Origin: Rhynchopus sp. YZ270_cl-10
Taxonomy: Eukaryota > Euglenozoa > Diplonemea > Diplonemida > Diplonemidae
Length of the DNA: 64,000 nucleotides
Assembly: GCA_964035575.1 (NCBI GenBank)
Contig: OZ037891.1
Location: 434,001-498,000 of the forward strand
Direction: 5' to 3'
In this document: positions 62,114 through 64,000 of the stretch, in pieces
Position numbering within the stretch: position 1 is the stretch's first letter
Layout: each line of letters opens with the position of its first letter
Position numbers and translations under genes: made by a program
The notes under the pieces: model-generated
Told to the model about the DNA's origin: nothing
Database searches by the model: none
What the model saw: the letters and a program-made list of their open reading frames with translations, nothing else

Positions 62114-63448
62114 ATGCACCGGGCCATGCTATGCGAGAATCTTGCACGGAGAGGACACCGCGTCTCTATGGTACGCTTCGCTGCACCCTGCTTCGATCGT
62201 CTCACATCGTCACCGTTACCATCATCATCCCTCTTTCTGCAGACACGATGCAATGTCATGACAGCAATCCCACCCGAACCGCCTCGCAACAAAAGCCTTC
62301 CACGTGACCCAGTTAGCACCACGATAGACTTTGTGGAAACATTACGAAGTGGTGCGGATGAGAGTGTTGTTCTCAATCACATCATCGACAAACACGGAAA
62401 GAATAAGGTAGCCATGCGGCTCATGCCTGAAGTAGTTGCAGGACTTCGGAGGGGGGGAAATTTAGGATCGGGTGTATGCGTGGCGATGCTCCGTCTTTGC
62501 GCGCATGGTGGAACAGATTGGAAACTTCCTTGGGGAGTTTTGCAACATATGCAGAAAGAGAAGATTCCCATTTCGCATAGCGCACTGCACTGTGCAGTTA
62601 AAGCTGCAATCTCTCTAAAACCAGACGGCCCCCAAAAACGTCACCACGCACACCAACGCAAAGAGCTTCTCTCCTTCGCATGCAAGCTGTCCAAACCGGA
62701 CCCCATCCCGCAGCACACCATTCTTCTGCTTCTCTCAATCTTTGTGCCCTGCAATGAGACAGAGTTTAGTGAGGCAAAGAAGGCAGCAGAATATATGGGT
62801 CTACAACCGTCCATAGAGGGTTCAATGTTTGAGCTTCAAAACCAAGCGAAATCTGGGCTGGAGGTGCTAGCTTTGTGGGGGCAAACTCGAGCGGATTTTC
62901 CAAAAATTGCGATTTCTGTGGATTATATGCAGGCAGCTTTGAAAATATGTATTGCCAAAAGAGATTTTGCCTCTGCAGAAAGCTTGTTAACGATTGCGGC
63001 AGGAGAGCCGGTGTTGGTTCCGTCATTGTGGTTGATGCTGTTGAGGGCAAGACATCCGGCATTGAAGGTGAAGGAAACGTATGCGTTGATGCTGTCGTTT
63101 GGTGTAGTACCGACGTATCCTTGCATGCTTCATGTTCTCCAGGTGTACGTCGGAGAGGTGCGTCTGCGGAACGACAGGTGGTACCGAGACGCAACAGCTG
63201 TGGCGGCGGCGATCGTGCATTTGCAGAAGTGGTCTGTTCCCCCAACAGTGTTTGTGCGCACCCTGCAGGACCTCATGGAGAAGACGAACCAGCCCAACGA
63301 GGCCATCGACGCCTTCATCACAACGGACGCAGTCTGGCTGCAGAATTGGCGCAGCTTTCTCAGACCCCTCCCAGTAGAGGGTCGCGGTGCAGCAGTCTCG
63401 CCCTTTGCTAAGAACCCGGCGATAGCAATGATGGGGGAGGTCGTGTGA
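62114..63448 (+). CDS. PPR-like helical-repeat protein, probably organellar
   Basis: The protein has 444 residues and no intron. The body is a series of paired helices with PPR-like spacing and motifs: LPWGVLQHMQKEKIPISHSA, VDYMQAALKICIAKRDFASA, VKETYALMLSFGVVPTYPCM and LHVLQVYVGE. In PPR proteins each pair contacts an RNA base, mostly in mitochondria or plastids, for editing, processing or translation. The N-terminus (MHRAMLCENLARRGHRVSMV) is Arg-rich with one acid, which suits a mitochondrial presequence. In-frame ATGs at about 62168 and 62258 are alternatives. A CAG acceptor-like site (CACCCTTTCAG, 62087) lies 26 bases before the start. The motifs are degenerate, so the precise family is uncertain. 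Confidence 0.6.
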   Translation: MHRAMLCENLARRGHRVSMVRFAAPCFDRLTSSPLPSSSLFLQTRCNVMTAIPPEPPRNKSLPRDPVSTTIDFVETLRSGADESVVLNHIIDKHGKNKVAMRLMPEVVAGLRRGGNLGSGVCVAMLRLCAHGGTDWKLPWGVLQHMQKEKIPISHSALHCAVKAAISLKPDGPQKRHHAHQRKELLSFACKLSKPDPIPQHTILLLLSIFVPCNETEFSEAKKAAEYMGLQPSIEGSMFELQNQAKSGLEVLALWGQTRADFPKIAISVDYMQAALKICIAKRDFASAESLLTIAAGEPVLVPSLWLMLLRARHPALKVKETYALMLSFGVVPTYPCMLHVLQVYVGEVRLRNDRWYRDATAVAAAIVHLQKWSVPPTVFVRTLQDLMEKTNQPNEAIDAFITTDAVWLQNWRSFLRPLPVEGRGAAVSPFAKNPAIAMMGEVV

Positions 63449-64000
63449 AGGTGATCGGGAGAGAGAGAGAGAAGGAGGGAGTAGGGATGTGTCTGCCTGA
63501 CGGTACCGACAGTTATTGCGCTTTTTTCTTTTGACGATTGATCAAGGTGAGAGGCTTAGGTTCATCTTACTCTTTTGTATGAAATCCAGCAACGAAAATA
63601 GCAAAAAAAAAAACGCCTTCCCCTTTTAATTCATACACAATTACACGGTGGTCCTGTTAAGACATGATGTGACGGGCTACAATAGGGTGAAATGATGTGT
63701 ATCGTTTACGACGTAATGACGGAGGGGTGGCGCTGTCTTGATGTCAGGGCCTGACAGGGATTCTGTGTATTATAAGAACCACCCCCAAAGGAAAGCCCCA
63801 AACAACTGAGAGAAGATTTTTTCCCGACAAACTTCCTTCTATTCAGAACACCCTCGTAGCATCCCACCACTCCCCCCACACCCCCCCTACACACACTCTT
63901 TTTTCAAATGCTTGGTATCCCCTTAATATGATTTGTCCCCGCCTTTTTGCTTTTGAATTTGGTTTTGTTTCCACATACCAATGAATTCTCTTGATGTGTT
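63449..64000. other. 3' flank of the PPR-like gene
   Basis: A shortened family A copy (AAGGTGAGAGGCTTAGGTTC, ATCTT) is at 63544-63568, then mixed sequence. No further gene up to the window edge. Confidence 0.5.

Noticed and set aside
63549-63567. Family A hairpins as gene 3' end signals
   Set aside because: Copies follow several genes, but they also occur deep in intergenic DNA, in introns and inverted, so a termination role is not supported.

Overview
The window looks like nuclear DNA of a repeat-rich protist. It has spliceosomal GT-AG introns, a FYVE-Rheb type GTPase, a NEK-type kinase, a kinesin and a helical-repeat protein of organellar type. GC-rich coding islands stand out in intergenic DNA full of poly-T and poly-A runs. 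All six recognisable genes and one probable orphan exon lie on the + strand. Most have a pyrimidine-rich tract and an AG just upstream of the ATG. This arrangement is what directional gene clusters with spliced-leader acceptors look like (for example Euglenozoa), but no leader RNA gene is visible and the lineage is not proven.

Layout. 1-3 kb: a TATA-bearing repeat, a probable internal exon (767-1054) and broken retroelement pieces on the - strand. 4.8-5.9 kb: a PHO80-like cyclin. 5.9-44.5 kb: about 38.7 kb with no convincing gene, filled with homopolymer runs, dispersed hairpins and inverted-repeat elements. 44.6-47.8 kb: a kinesin. 50.1-50.6 kb: a small Pro/His-rich protein. 51.1-52.8 kb: a three-exon FYVE-Rheb gene without a CaaX box. 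57.6-59.4 kb: a two-exon NEK-like kinase. 62.1-63.4 kb: a PPR-like protein. The genes do not form one pathway: signalling (cyclin, kinase, Rheb), transport (kinesin) and probably organelle RNA metabolism.

The mobile fraction has two layers. Layer 1 is short (25-90 bp) dispersed hairpin elements, here named families A-G. Families A and B share an outer clamp (GRTGA / TCATCTT) and often an ACGAGAG-like loop, while the inner stem changes by paired substitutions from copy to copy. C and D share an outer clamp (AGTGGAG / CTACACT). E ends in GATTGTCGACACAACAAAA. F carries CAGTGGGTCAGTCGGAGG. G folds as a junction with a GGTTCGATAACC element resembling a tRNA B box. Copies lie between genes and inside introns.

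Layer 2 is non-autonomous terminal-inverted-repeat (TIR) elements whose ends can be read directly. Five have CAGG/CAGC ends and exact 8-bp target-site duplications (TSDs), as in hAT elements (12579-13381, 22889-23471, 36324-37534, 48971-49649, 55314-55611). One has a 9-bp TSD (53491-54340). Two have 6-bp TSDs (33489-35816, 41022-42001). Several fold-back MITEs are also present. Many share internal modules although their ends differ, and several carry simple tandem arrays of 7-, 8- or 10-bp units, suggesting that satellites arise inside these elements.
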